A DNA stretch of 5,175 nucleotides from Dehalococcoidales bacterium (lineage in GTDB: Bacteria > Chloroflexota > Dehalococcoidia > Dehalococcoidales > JAQTRN01). The position numbers and the translations under genes are program-made. The DNA lies in NCBI GenBank assembly GCA_028711795.1, contig JAQTRN010000088.1:1-5175 (forward strand). The letters run 5' to 3'. The notes under the pieces are model-generated. The model saw only the letters and a list, made by a program, of their open reading frames with translations, had not been told where the DNA came from and did not search any database. Positions 5,098 through 5,175 of the stretch are shown one piece after another. Positions within the stretch are counted from its first letter, which is position 1, and every line of letters begins with the position of its first letter.

Positions 5098-5175
5098 ATG
5101 AAAACTGGAGTTTTAGCCCATTATGAAGCTTACTTACCTATAACTCCCCGGACGCCGCAATTCACTCTTGGCGAG
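5098..5175 (+). CDS. thrC: Threonine synthase, N-terminal fragment (runs off right edge)
   Basis: The first 26 codons of an open frame reach the window end. The peptide begins MKTGVLAHYEAYLPITP and continues RTPQFTLGE, the pattern of threonine synthase N-termini: a YxxxLP motif, then a TP-x-x-x-LGE stretch leading to the PLP-enzyme core. Threonine synthase converts O-phospho-L-homoserine to L-threonine, and its position directly after hom fits. ATG 5098 is preferred because AGGA (5090-5093) is 4 nt upstream; ATG 5095 in the same frame is the alternative. The start is only 7-10 nt after the hom stop, which indicates a shared transcript. The PLP lysine and the catalytic core lie outside the window, so the call rests on this short N-terminus plus context. 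Confidence 0.75.
   Translation, partial: MKTGVLAHYEAYLPITPRTPQFTLGE

Overview
The window looks like chromosomal DNA from a free-living bacterium. G+C is close to one half by eye, Shine-Dalgarno sequences are strong (AAGGAGG), and GTG/TTG starts are frequent. Substrate-binding lipoproteins with low-complexity Gly/Asn/Thr linkers next to a membrane-anchored double-parvulin protein and a hom-thrC pair suggest an environmental Chloroflexota of the Dehalococcoidia type. This assignment is inferred from gene style, not from a marker gene, and is only moderately secure.

Left half (1-2089, minus strand). Two tandem paralogous periplasmic-binding-protein lipoproteins of the branched-chain amino acid (LivK/Peripla_BP_6) type are read leftward. 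The upstream copy (2089-698) is complete, with a TTG start. The downstream copy starts with GTG at 392 and runs off the left edge. Each has a lipobox Cys at residue 28 and a 32-residue Gly-rich linker before the binding domain. A strong compound hairpin (534-574) lies between them, and each gene has its own leader. No permease or ATPase gene is visible.

Centre (2090-2512). This divergent intergenic region holds a near-perfect 24-bp palindrome (2187-2210) typical of a dimeric repressor operator. It also holds a good sigma-70-type promoter (2425-2453) for the rightward genes. A shortened version of the same palindrome lies upstream of the second lipoprotein gene (476-489), so both paralogues may once have shared, or still share, one regulator.

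Right half (2513-5175, plus strand). A compact operon encodes a membrane-anchored SurA/PrsA-like protein with two parvulin domains (start corrected to GTG 2513), then homoserine dehydrogenase with a C-terminal ACT domain (hom), then the first 26 codons of threonine synthase (thrC) at the right edge. Hom makes homoserine from aspartate semialdehyde, and ThrC makes threonine from O-phosphohomoserine. The parvulin-like protein is an unexpected first gene for a threonine operon, and both of its parvulin domains lack the usual active-site histidines.

I found no mobile element, CRISPR array, tRNA or rRNA. The most noteworthy points are the operator and its degenerate copy, the histidine-less tandem parvulin domains, and the linker evolution between the paralogues. 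I do not see a clearly new multi-gene system.
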